Assembly: GCA_030581615.1 (NCBI GenBank)
Contig: JAKTTT010000078.1
Coordinates: 1 to 64,000 of the forward strand
Origin: Alloascoidea africana
Taxonomy: Eukaryota > Ascomycota > Alloascoideomycetes > Alloascoideales > Alloascoideaceae
DNA: 64,000 nucleotides
Direction of reading: 5' to 3'
Part shown: positions 11,045-21,006 of the stretch, piece by piece
Position numbering within the stretch: position 1 is the stretch's first letter
Layout of the letters: every line of letters begins with the position of its first letter
The notes under the pieces: generated by a model
Seen by the model: the letters and a program-made list of their open reading frames with translations, nothing else
Databases searched by the model: none
Told to the model about the DNA's origin: nothing
Program-made: the position numbers and the translations under genes

Positions 11045-12973
11045 ATGCTCATGAATGCGCGGAGGACTCGCGCTAAAGTTAGAATCAGTGGACTGGAACC
11101 AATATGGAGGAGCACTTTTCAAAGAGCATACCATGTGAGTATCAAGGGACATTCATGGCCTTAGTGTACCTCTATTTTCATTCTGACCCTTTCCTTATCT
11201 TAGGAACCAGTGCGTATGACTCGGTTTTTTGTGCCTAAGAAAGGGAAGATGTCTTCAAAGGACCTGAAATCAGGTAAGCTCAAGAGAGAAATATATTTGA
11301 GGTAGAGATTTACTAATTGTTTAACAACAGAGTCTTTACACTCGCTTCTCCTCGATCTGGGGTACATAACGCAACCTTCTAGTGGGTTGGTTCACTGGTT
11401 GCCATTGGGACTTCAAACCTTGAGAAACACCGAAGGAATCATAAGAAAGCACATGTTACGATTGGGTGCAAGTGAGGTTTCACTTTCATCATTATCCACG
11501 AAACAACTATGGCAAAAAACCGGTCGTTGGGATGATCTTGAATTGTTCAAACTCAAAGATACAAATAAAAAAGAATACTGTCTTTCACCCACTTTTGAAG
11601 AAGAAATCACGGAAATTGCCAAAAATGGAGCAACCAGTTATAAAAATTTCCCATTTATGTTGTTTCAGATTACACGGAAATATAGAGATGAGAAAAGACC
11701 AAGGGGTGGATTGCTTCGAGGTCGTGAGTTTATAATGAAGGATCTTTACTCGTTTGATACCACTGAGGTCGAGGCGAAGAAAACCTACGAGATGGTTAAA
11801 TCGACATACCGTGATATATTTGATGAAATTGGTGTCAAGTTTGTAATAGCGGAGGCGGATTCAGGATCAATTGGTGGCTCTCTATCACATGAATTTCATC
11901 TTTTACATGATACTGGAGAAGACACTGTTCTCAGTTGTAATAGTTGTGGTTATACAAGCAATGTAGAACGAGCAACTTCTTTCCCCGATCAAGAGCATGA
12001 GCAGGAGGCTGTGAAATCCGCATCAGTACTTTACGGAATAACCATAGATAGAGCAAGTCTTGTTGCAGTTTATTACCCACCAAATAAAACCGTGAATCCA
12101 CTCTTGGTGGCAGATGTGATAACGGATTTGGACCTTGAGTTGGGATTAAAACCAGATGGCACATTTTATTCCGAAATGCTTTTGAAAAATGAGGATAACG
12201 AAGTTGATCTATTAACAAACCAACTTGTTCGAATAATGGATCCCCGAATTTCGAAAACCACAGATTTACCTGATTTACCAGGTCAATTCCACAGAAGCAA
12301 CACCACAACGCTTATAGATGAACCAGTTGTGATTGCAGAAGATGGCGATCTATGTAGTCATTGTGACAATGGGAAATTACATTCACAGCGGGCTATTGAA
12401 GTTGGACATACTTTTTACTTGGGAGACAAGTATTCGAAGAAACTGGGTGCTAAAGTGATCAGGGAGGATAACAAAGCTGTCTCTGTTGAAATGGGATGTT
12501 ATGGAATTGGAGTGAGTCGGATTCTAGCAGCTGTGGCTGATATCACAAGGGATGCAAAAGGATTAAATTGGCCCTTATCAATAGCACCATTCCAAGCGGT
12601 TATAATCCAATCTCCAGAAGTTTTGGGGGCGGCGGACGAGGCGGTTACGAAGATGCTTCAACAACTAGCGGAAAGCGACATACGCACGATTCATGATGAT
12701 AGAGATTCCAAGAAATCCCTTGGATGGAAAATCACAGAATGGTACACTACAGGAATCCCAATCCGGATTCTACTGGGTAAGTCGTTTCGCGATGCAAACA
12801 AGGCAGAAATTGAGCTTCGTGATGGCAGATTAAACGAAAAGTTGATTTCAGAATTGGAAAAAAATCAGAATGTTGGTTCGAATTGTTGGTCATGGAGTAT
12901 CGATGGGGCAAAAAGACATCATGTTCATATAGATCACGTCCCCAATTTTGTAAATCTGTTGATGAATCTTTGA
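11045..12973 (+). CDS. AIM10: Mitochondrial prolyl-tRNA synthetase (class II, bacterial type)
   Basis: Three exons: 11045-11134 (donor gtgagt), 11204-11273 (donor gtaagc) and 11331-12973, giving 600 residues. Intron 2 carries an ACTAAT branch point. Exon 1 encodes an Arg-rich leader starting MLMNARRTRAKVRI, which fits a mitochondrial targeting sequence. The joined text then reads SESLHSLLLDLGYITQPSSG, VHWLPLGLQTL, matching Aim10 and bacterial ProRS. It charges mitochondrial tRNA-Pro. Motif 2 region: ITRKYRDEKRPRGGLLRGREF. Motif 3: GCYGIGVSR at residues 442-450. A reduced insertion domain sits between motifs 2 and 3, and an anticodon-binding domain is at the C-terminus. S. cerevisiae Aim10 is 576 residues. 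The synthetase frame runs upstream without an ATG, which is why exons 1 and 2 are needed. Confidence 0.92.
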
Positions 12974-13627
12974 GAACGCTCACCTAGAGCTTTGAATCTT
13001 TTGTAAATATTCTCTCATCTACTAAGATAAAATATCGGATATTGTTAAAAAACAGTCTATTATAATCATATTCTTGACAAGATCCGACACTTACTTCATA
13101 CACACCTATAAACTCTAATCATCATCATCATCATCATCTTCTACTTCTACTTTTTTTCTTTTTTTTTTTTCTCATTTCATTTCATATACGTGGGTTATAC
13201 TTATGTGTGAATCATCAAACATAAAAAAAAACATCAAAAAAACAGGGTCAGTCATTAAACAATCAACAATATATATGCCAGAGAAGACGAAGAACAAGAA
13301 TAACCAAAAAAGAAAAAAACAAGAAAAAGAAAAAAGAAAAAAGAAAAAAATAAGGAACTACTGCGTATATATCGCATACGTTCCTCTTTCTCAAAATTCT
13401 AATTCTTAATCAATGTTCTTTCTTTCTTTCTTTCATATTTTTTTTTCAATTTTTTTCATTTTATTATTCACTTGCATTTCATTTTGGCCATTTCAAGGGG
13501 AAAAAAACATAAAAGTCTAAAAACAGTTTAGGTGTAAATTTTTTTTTTTTCTTTTGTTCTAGTCGTCATTGATGTTTAGAAAAAAAAAAAAGTAGCAACA
13601 ATAATAAAAAAGAGAGAGAGAAAAAAA
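12974..13627. other. Convergent intergenic region with simple repeats
   Basis: 3' flanks of AIM10 and PIN4. Very AT-rich with a (TCA)n run near 13110-13140, long A- and T-tracts and a short TTTC repeat near 13420. No gene seen. Confidence 0.6.
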
Positions 13628-15911
13628 TCATGCCTCAACGTTCGAAGTTGAAGACGAGGAAGAGGTTGCCGCCACTGTAATGGTAATAGGGATAGCGGTT
13701 GTGGTGGGCACTGTACTGGCGGTGGTAACAGAATTTGACGAGTTTTTAGCCATTTGTGAACCAACAGCGGGTACGTTCGCAGTTGAAGCGGTACCTGAAA
13801 TAGCAGGAGAAATATCTCCAATAGAAGTGCTTCCTTGAATTGAAGGTGAAGACTGTGCCACGTAATGTGATCCAGTTCCAATTGGTGAAGCAGAATAACC
13901 ACTCGTTACAGAATGGGGCTCATTGAAAAAAGCACTACTATTGTTTTGTGAATTGTTCCAAATATCTGCACTGGAAAACCCGGAAGCCGATACAACTGGA
14001 CCACCACCACCACCACCACCAGTACGACCAGGCATAAAAGAAGATGGTGGTGATGAGCATACACTTCCATCCGAAGCTCTCGTGGACAATGCATCAATAA
14101 TGGGCGTTCCATCCAATGACAATGATAGATTCGCAAACGAATCCGTTAACAATTGACTGTCTGCCAGAGCAGATGCCGTAGTTGCCGTTCCCGCAGCACT
14201 CACCGTGTTCGTGTTGGAATTAACAGGTTCCACCGATTTGCTCCCAAAAGGGTCGAACGCAGGCTTTGGGGCATCAGAAAAAGGTTGAAAGCTAGAGACA
14301 GAAGTGATGGATCTATTTGAGGTGGAATGACGAAGAACATGGTTACTATTTGTAACATTCAGTGTGTTTCCAAAATTTTGCATAGGTGAAGGAGAGGAGG
14401 CTCTGAAAAATTGGGAATGTTCTAATCGTGGACTACCAGGGTTTGAAGGGAATCTTTGATTTGAAGAATTCCGAATATCAGCATATGAACGGTTTCCCCT
14501 TAACAAGGATGAAGTATTGGGAAACCCAGCAGAACCTGCAGCATGAATAGATGAAAAATCCTGAGCCACCACGCCGGCCCCAGGCACAGTTGTTCCAAGC
14601 ACTCTGTTTGCTGAAATACTTGTTCCGCCTCCAATCGGAGCAAGGCCAAGGCCTGGTGGGAATAGGTTTTGAGATCCACCACTCACATTTCTTTGGGATA
14701 GGCCACTTCTATTGAAAACATTGTTGTTGTTGTTGTTGATCTGAGCAAGTGAGATTGAGCTTTGACTTCTTTGAAGATCGATTCCTGGAAGAAACGGACC
14801 ATTGCGATGTCCAGCCTGTTGTTGATGTCTTCGGATAATAATCAACCCGCCTTCTACAGTATCCATCAAACCGAGTTGTTGAGCCAACTGAGGAATCACA
14901 AGGAGTTGTCTTGGAGAGATTGTTGAAGGATAGACCAATTCAGATTGGAATTTATCGTCTCTAAACAGTAGCATTTGGGAGTAAATTTCCAAGGTATCGG
15001 GATCATTCAAATCAAGAGCCTGTTGTTGTGGTTGTTGCTGCTGCTGTTGTTGTTGTCTGCCACTTGACGATATCAACAACGAAGGGATTCCGCCACTAAA
15101 GCCGGTATTCCCATAAGGAGCAGAAGCAATCGAAGCAAGACTAACAGATGAACCATTCCGATGTTGTTCTTCAAGTTGACCTCTTTTTTCTCGTTTTTCT
15201 CTTTCGATTCGTTCTCTTTCTGCAAGGGGAAGCATTTTTTTATATTCAACGCGGAGTTTCCTCCCGCCAACCTCTCGTCCATTCAAATGTTGGATAACAG
15301 TTGCAGTTTCTTCCGCAGAGGTGAAATTTGCAAAAGCGAGACCTCTGAAAACACCGTTATCAAAATGATAGTTAAAGGCGTAGGGAAAGGGAAGACCTAG
15401 CTTTGCCATGACTTCCAACAACTGTTCCTTTTTAATTGCAAATGGAATGTTTTTGATGACGATAGCTGTTGGTATCAACTCTTCATCTCCTCCTCCGTAA
15501 GTACTCCCGGCAACACTTCCAGCAATGCTTGGTGGATTGGAACGGCCAAACGGATTCATATCAGGTACATGCAATTGTGATTGTTGTTGTTGTTGGCCAA
15601 AGTATTGGTGAGGCAGATGGGATTGGGATTGGGATTGGGCCGGGCCCAGAGCGGAAGCAGACGCCGAGGCTGAAACAGAGGCTGGAGCCTGTGTTTGAGT
15701 CTGAGTCTGGGCTTGAGCTTGAGCTTGAGCTTGAGAGTACTGGTCATAAACGGAAGAATTCATACCAGACAGAGTGCCACCTCGAGTAGCATTCAAATGA
15801 TCAGCAAGCATGTTTGAAGAGTAGGCATTTTGTTGTTGGGAAAGCCAAGCTTGATGGCGAGACAGGTCAATGTCACTTGAATTCTGTAGGTTTCCAAGAC
15901 CAAGAGGAAAT

Positions 15912-15943
<32 letters not shown>

Positions 15944-16318
15944 ATGCTGCTGATGATGCTGGTGTTGGAGGAGTGAGGTCGTGGCGTTTGTGCCATTGGG
16001 CGAGCCCACAGCTCCAGAGCCGAAAAGGCGTGATTGACCCGCAAGGTGAGAACGCTGGGATTGGGCTGAGTTCGGAGCGTTGAGAGACTTGAAGGAGGTA
16101 GAGGACGAGGTACTGGATCTGCGAACGTGAAGCGAGTGGTTTACTGAAGGAGAAGCATGGGCCTCAACATTTGTGGGAGACAATTTGCCTTGGAATGATA
16201 ATCCATCAGCTGGGCCTGGAGATGGGACAGAGGCAGAGGCAGAGGCCGATCCGCCGCCTGTTTGGGGCGAGCTGTCGGGCTTGGTCTGTGCCGGAGCCGA
16301 CGCCGAAGGGTTAACCAT
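13628..16318 (-). CDS. PIN4: RRM RNA-binding protein, Pin4/Mdt1 type
   Basis: 896 residues, no intron. One RRM at about residues 283-360 (TAIVIKNIPFAI as RNP2 strand, GLAFANF as RNP1), followed directly by the charged helix LPLAERERIEREKREKRGQL that is typical of the Pin4/Cip1/Cip2 family, and then the conserved segment LDLNDPDTLEIYSQMLLFRD. Pin4 acts in G2/M control, DNA-damage response through Rad53, and mRNA/stress regulation. The rest is low-complexity: polyGln near residues 120-135, Gln-Ala dipeptides, Ser/Asn-rich and a Gly run, with many SQ/TQ sites expected for a Rad53/Mec1-linked protein. I chose the ATG at 16318; the open frame continues 10 codons upstream to a TTG without an ATG. 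It is longer than S. cerevisiae Pin4 (668 residues), mainly by low-complexity additions. Confidence 0.88.
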
Positions 16319-16740
16319 CTCTAGTCGAAGTTGTCTTCTGTTGAACAACTCCGGTGTTTTGTGTAGGGAATTGGTATGCCAGCACTGGGGGGAGTCTGGT
16401 GCTGGTGTTGTTGTTGTTGTAGTAGTATGGAAATGTCAAGCGAATATCAGGGGAACAGCCACGGCAAAGAAGAAGCTGGGGGCAGGGGATTAATCCTTCG
16501 GGCGAGCAGCAATTCGGGGAGTAAGCAGGCTTCACGCGCGTAACAATGGATCACAAGGATCCCACAGAAGCCAGAGTAGAGGTTTGCGAGGTGAAAGAAC
16601 CAGTCCGTCGTCAACCGCACAGCGCCCCAGTGAGGATGGCAAACTGGAGAAAGGAGGTCTGCAAATCCAGAGCCCCCGAGCGCACGTGACCGCGGGCTCT
16701 GCTGGGAATGCGAATGGGAATGAGACACACATGCCACAGG

Positions 16741-16787
16741 GCTGAGAGCTTAGGGCTGAGGGCTTAGGGCCTAGGGCTGGCGGCTTA
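16741..16787. repeat. 7-bp tandem repeat, unit close to GCTTAGG
   Basis: Six and a half units in a row: gctgaga, gcttagg, gctgagg, gcttagg, gcctagg, gctggcg, gctta. The period of 7 is kept with substitutions only. It runs directly into the 11-bp repeat that follows. Confidence 0.8.
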
Positions 16788-16792
16788 TTGCC

Positions 16793-16846
16793 GGCTGGCC
16801 GCTGGCTGGCCGCTGGCTGGCCGCTGGCTGGCCGCTGGCTGGCGCT
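16793..16846. repeat. 11-bp tandem repeat, unit GGCTGGCCGCT
   Basis: Four perfect copies (16793-16836) and a fifth copy shortened by one base. It is the most GC-rich spot in the window and lies about 480-530 bp upstream of the PIN4 ATG. Confidence 0.9.
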
Positions 16847-17251
16847 GGCTGCCTGGCGAGAGGGCAGGCTGGCAGGCTGGTGGCGGGCTGGTGGACGATT
16901 GTGGGAGAGCACAATGGCTCTGGGTTCTTTGACACGGGCTCGCGGCTCAGACCAGCCTAGGAATCGTTCTTTGACGCCAGAGCAGCCTGGTGGCGCTAGC
17001 AAGATCGGCCTGGGTCCTCTCAGTTGAGCCGTTCTCGTCCCCGGCTGGCGCTGGCAATAGCTCTGCCGTAGAGAGAAACCTCTGTTATCCTCTATCTATC
17101 CCTCCAAGACAGGGTGTGGACTGGCCAATCAAGGCTGGAGCATTGTCCCTCGCTCGCACTCTAACACAATAAGGCAGTTTGCAAAGAGAAGATCGACTTT
17201 GTGCTCGTCGACGGATCGTTCTCAGCGATACGCACTAGTGCTACGGAGACC

Positions 17252-17328
17252 AGGAGCTAGGAACTAAGAGCTAGGAGCTAGGAGCTAGGAGCTAGGAGCT
17301 GAGAGCTGAGAGCTGAAAGCTGAAAGCT
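17252..17328. repeat. 7-bp tandem repeat, unit AGGAGCT, 11 copies
   Basis: Eleven contiguous heptamers: five are exactly aggagct in the middle and left part, with aggaact, aagagct, two gagagct and two gaaagct variants at the edges. It then decays into a short agaatc repeat. Each unit carries the AGCT palindrome. The period and core resemble the heptamer repeat at 16741-16787. Confidence 0.9.
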
Positions 17329-17636
17329 AGAATCAGAATCAGAAACACCGGTGGGCATTGGGTAAAGGCACAAACAGCTTTCTGTCGCCACACACGTGGA
17401 ATCCTTTCTCGCAACATTATCATTTTACAAAGTATTTTAAATTAGTTTTTGTGGGCAAGTACGTGTATAACCATAATATCCATTCAGAAAAGAAACAAAG
17501 ACGTAGCAAAAAAAAACAATAGAGATAGAAAAACAACAACACAGAATTCCAGGCCCGTTTCTGTTTCTGTTTCTGTTTCTGTTTTCACAGCATCTTTCTC
17601 ACAAGGAGGAAAAAAAAACAGAGAAAAACTCCGTCA

Positions 17637-18278
17637 TCATGGTATAGGAACCCTCTCGCTTCTAGACCCTCTAGAACCTCTCGTTGCTCTCTTTCGTCTG
17701 GTACTTACACGAAATGCATCCGCATAATCCACCAAAGCGTAGTCCACTTGTGAAGCTGCAGACCGAGGAACCATCTCTCGGCCATTAACCGTGGTGTATC
17801 TGTAATTCACATCATTCTTTAGCATCTCCTCCTCATCTTCATCACTCAAAACAGCCTGTGATTGCCAATCATATGCCTCAACCTCATCGTCGTCCGCGTT
17901 GTCAGCAACTGCTGCAGTAGCAGCACCATCGTTGGATGGCTTTGTGTCCGCCACAACCTTTAACGCCGATTTTGAAGAAGAGTCAGCAGGAACAGACAGA
18001 CCAGCAACCTCCGCAAAAGAAAGGCTTCGGAGAGTAACTTCGGTAAACTCGTCTTGTTCAACTTCTTTCAACGCGATAACCGGATTGATCAAGCAGTCCG
18101 TGACCGCGCGTTTGCTGGTCTCAGCACCAGATCCCAAGGCCTGCTGTTGTTGTTGTTGTTGTTGATCTGCGGCGGCGGATGGCGACGACAGGTCGACTAC
18201 AGTCTGTGAAGGAACATCCGCGTCTTCACTCTTGATAACACTTGAAGGGTAAAAGATACTTCTCAGCAGAGGGAGCAT
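17637..18278 (-). CDS. Small acidic protein of unknown function
   Basis: 213 residues, starting MLPLLRSIFYPSSVIKSEDA. It has a polyGln run (8 Gln, residues ~39-46), an Ala-rich middle, and an acidic stretch (DEDEEEML), then VNYRYTTVNGREMVP and VDYALVDYADAFR before a very basic tail (RRKRATRGSRGSRSER). No signal peptide or membrane segment. The regular polyGln and the mixed-charge C-terminal half support a real protein, but I do not recognise the family. One oddity: at DAFR the DNA reads cgtgtaagt, a perfect splice-donor match, so the basic tail could instead be intron and the true end could lie further downstream (towards 17400). No obvious acceptor partner was found, so the unspliced reading is preferred. 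Confidence 0.65.
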   Translation of the reverse strand: MLPLLRSIFYPSSVIKSEDADVPSQTVVDLSSPSAAADQQQQQQQQALGSGAETSKRAVTDCLINPVIALKEVEQDEFTEVTLRSLSFAEVAGLSVPADSSSKSALKVVADTKPSNDGAATAAVADNADDDEVEAYDWQSQAVLSDEDEEEMLKNDVNYRYTTVNGREMVPRSAASQVDYALVDYADAFRVSTRRKRATRGSRGSRSERVPIP

Positions 18279-19493
18279 TGTAGCGTGTAGCGATAAAAAA
18301 AAACAAAAGGTATACGAGATATAATGGGTGATCGATCCGAGGATGGAAAGAGTAAAAACCAGAGAGTCGAGAGAAAGACCAGGAGCTGGAGTTATTTAAA
18401 TGATTGGGAATAGCGTTCGTTGGCTTATTTGGGGGTGTGCGGATGCGAATGCGAAACCGATAAGCGAGAGAGCCGCCCAGCGCACTTTGCGCGAGTCACT
18501 CTCCCCAGCTTTCACTCATAACAACCACAAACATCTGTGCTCCCGCAAAAGCGAGATAAACGTGGACAGCCCTCCGCGATCGCCATTTGCCCTCCCCGTC
18601 AAACCAAATCCGCTGCGGGTATTTCAAAATACGATTCCCCAGGTTGGACTGTTGCTATGATACCAAGCAAAGTGGTATGAGATCTTCGCCTTGGTATAAA
18701 GGGCAAAAAAATAGGACCTTATCCATGTGGGGGCTCAAAGGGTATGCCATAGCAAAGGTGATCGCTTCCTATTGTGTCCGTGACGCGATCATGATATCAT
18801 GGGTTTTTAGATTGAGGCATGTGTCTTGTGGTCGGCCCGAGCTGACCCGAGCTGGCCTGAGTTTATGCTCAGCTCGGGCCATTGTTAAATCTGTAATGGT
18901 ATCTGTAGAGCAAAATTCCAAGCTTATAGAGTCGCAAACATGTTTTTATTTCAAATGTGTATGAGCTTTTGTAATCTGATAGTAGAATAGTCGGGTGGGT
19001 ATAAACAACAAGACAAATGTGATGGCCATGGCAGTTGTCATATCTTTCAGCAAAAAAAAACCCCCAAAAAAAGAAGAGTTGGATATTTCCATTAAACCCG
19101 AATAGAATCCACTAGAAAAACTGACTCATAAGTGTTGACCATAGTCACATCGACTCATAAAGGCTGCCAAAAAAAGGCCTTTCTTGTTCGCCTAGGTTCA
19201 TCGCAAATACAAAGCCACTGTTGTGCAATCAAAGTATGACCGTCTTATATCCCTTTTTACAAAAATGAGTCTCTTTGCCTCTTCAAATCGAAAATGCAAT
19301 ACAACTGAACGTTTAAAAGACTTGGAAAACTTGGTATCATGGCGAAATGAAAGGAGGAGTATCCACGTTGTGGTCTGGTTCATGACTGGATGAAAAATTT
19401 TAGTAGTTCCAGTGCGTGTTCTCATAATTACACACTCGTACCACAAATTACATATTCTATATGACAAGCTCTGTTTGAGCATTAAATAGACAA
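18279..19493. other. Intergenic region with an inverted repeat
   Basis: About 1.2 kb between the start of the small acidic protein gene and the 3' end of PSF2. It holds the promoter of the former (C/G-rich for ~350 bases upstream) and AT-rich sequence beyond. A strong inverted repeat is annotated separately. No convincing gene. Confidence 0.55.
18834..18880. repeat. 12-bp perfect inverted repeat (hairpin)
   Basis: GGCCCGAGCTGA at 18834-18845 is repeated as its exact reverse complement at 18869-18880, with a 23-base spacer that itself contains another gagctggcc copy. It could form a GC-rich stem in DNA or RNA. It lies about 550 bp upstream of the small acidic protein gene and downstream of PSF2. 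Confidence 0.75.
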
Positions 19494-20373
19494 TTAGGTG
19501 TACATCTCGTCATCTCCATCTTCATCATTATCGTTATTTCTGTTGTTACCCTCGTGGTTATAACTACTATCGGGGAGTCTTCCAGAGTTCGACACAAAGG
19601 TCGAATCTCCTTCAAACCGGCTTGAATCCTGAGCAATTCCCGATCCTTCAAAATCAGTATTGCTTCCCAAAGCTGCCATTGTATCTCCATCAACTGCCAT
19701 TTGAAGTTTCCTTAGTTCATCCATGGAAGTCGTTAAAAACGGCCGCATCTCATTGATCTCCATTATACCCAGGTTATCAAGCTGGATATGTGATTCGTTC
19801 AATTCTTTCACACCACGTCGTGCTTTTATTAATCGGATTTCACGTAGATCTCGAATTTGTGAACGTAGAATATGTGTAGGTGTGTGTAGATCATCTGGTG
19901 CACTATGTTTTTTCCTTGAGTTGTCAGAAAACAATAAAAATACCATAAATTCGAAGGTTCACTACTCACTTTTCTAACAAAAGTTGTGAAATTTCTAACC
20001 AATGCCACGGTAATTCTGAAAACGCATCGGATTTGCTAACTTCCTTTTCATACATCTCCTGGAAAAACTCTTGAGAAAGCCAATCGGGTGGAACTATATT
20101 ACATCTACCTTGCTTTTTCAGTATAATTGCTAACCAAAGCTGAACCTGTACCCTTTGCATTGGTTTTAACCTCGGTATTTTGGCCTAGTAAAGCAATCAG
20201 TTAACTCTTATTCTTATTTTCACCTTCATGTTGACGTGTGTAAAGTTCCTTACTCCTATTAGATTTATTGAATTCATAGATTGTCGCGGTATGATCTGGA
20301 CCTGTTCATTCTCCGCCAGAAAAAAAATCTCCGAGGGCAAAAATGTAGTTTTCAGCTTTAACGGTAACGCCAT
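19494..20373 (-). CDS. PSF2: GINS complex subunit Psf2
   Basis: Three exons on the reverse strand: 20373-20254 (donor gtaagg), 20184-19970 (donor gtgagt) and 19914-19494, giving 251 residues. Psf2 is one of four GINS subunits of the CMG replicative helicase, needed for initiation and fork progression. Seen in the joined protein: the start MALPLKLKTTFLPSEIFFLA, then LPWHWLEIS, the helical segment SQIRDLREIRLIKARRGVKE and LNESHIQLDNLGIMEINEMR, which match Psf2 block by block. The C-terminal ~75 residues are acidic and Asn-rich without known function. S. cerevisiae Psf2 has 213 residues. Intron 2 has a non-consensus aag acceptor, chosen because it is the join that keeps LLLEKKKHSAPDD in frame. 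Confidence 0.93.
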
Positions 20374-21006
20374 CCTTTTTATGCTCTAAAGATCCAGCAA
20401 TAGTGCAAAGCTTTTGGAATCAAAAAAAAAAGTTCACCTTCTTGATGTTGAAGCACGGCGCAGCAAAGAGCGCAAAAGACTCCGGGTAACAAATCGTATG
20501 GTAAACAGTGGGTGTGTGTCAATGCTTCTTTTCTCTAATGAGAAAACCGCTGATTTTGTAAAAGGTTTTGAATGGTCGGTATATTGGAAAACCCCAATTA
20601 CACCAGAATACAGAAATATTTAAAGAGTATAATGCTTGGAATATAACAGATTGCGAGTGTTTCCTCGGCTCATAGTCTGGTCCGTTTCAGTATGATATCA
20701 GTGCCGGGTAAAACAGAAGATATCTTAAAACCATAATATCTTCAAAAAGGTCCAGGAAACAGTTCGCACTTCCTTTTTCTTTGGTGCTTGCACTTCAGAT
20801 CCAGGATGATAATTGGAGGATTGCTCCATTCTTCTATAAAACCCAAGCATATGTCTAGAGGGTTGGCAGATTGTCATTTAAAATCTCTCGTCTTTGGTGG
20901 AGCCGAGCTTGTCCACAAAATAAGCGGGGTAGTAATTCGTCAATAGATCCCTGAGTCATGAATCGTGTGCTAATACTGCTTTTAGTCGGCCACTTCTCGA
21001 AAGTTG
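20374..21006. promoter_or_regulatory. Divergent promoter between PSF2 and ARG2
   Basis: 633 bases between the two divergent starts. I see no clear TATA or other named site, and no convincing gene. Confidence 0.45.

Larger units (their letters stand above)
16319..17636. other. GC-rich intergenic region upstream of PIN4
   Basis: About 1.3 kb, markedly richer in G+C than its surroundings between ~16480 and ~17110. It contains three tandem repeats (annotated separately), CACGTG palindromes at 16683-16688 and 17393-17398, and a (TTTCTG)n tract near 17560. Open frames of 75-156 codons on both strands are made of the repeats and look spurious. It serves as PIN4 promoter and as 3' flank of the small acidic protein gene. 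Confidence 0.6.

Noticed and set aside
13628-16348. Longer PIN4 start at an upstream TTG
   Set aside because: The ten extra codons lack an ATG; the first ATG at 16318 is sufficient and the conserved domains are far downstream.
16532-17002. 156-codon reverse frame upstream of PIN4
   Set aside because: Built largely from the 11-bp tandem repeat and GC-rich DNA, with no family resemblance; the repeat explains the openness.
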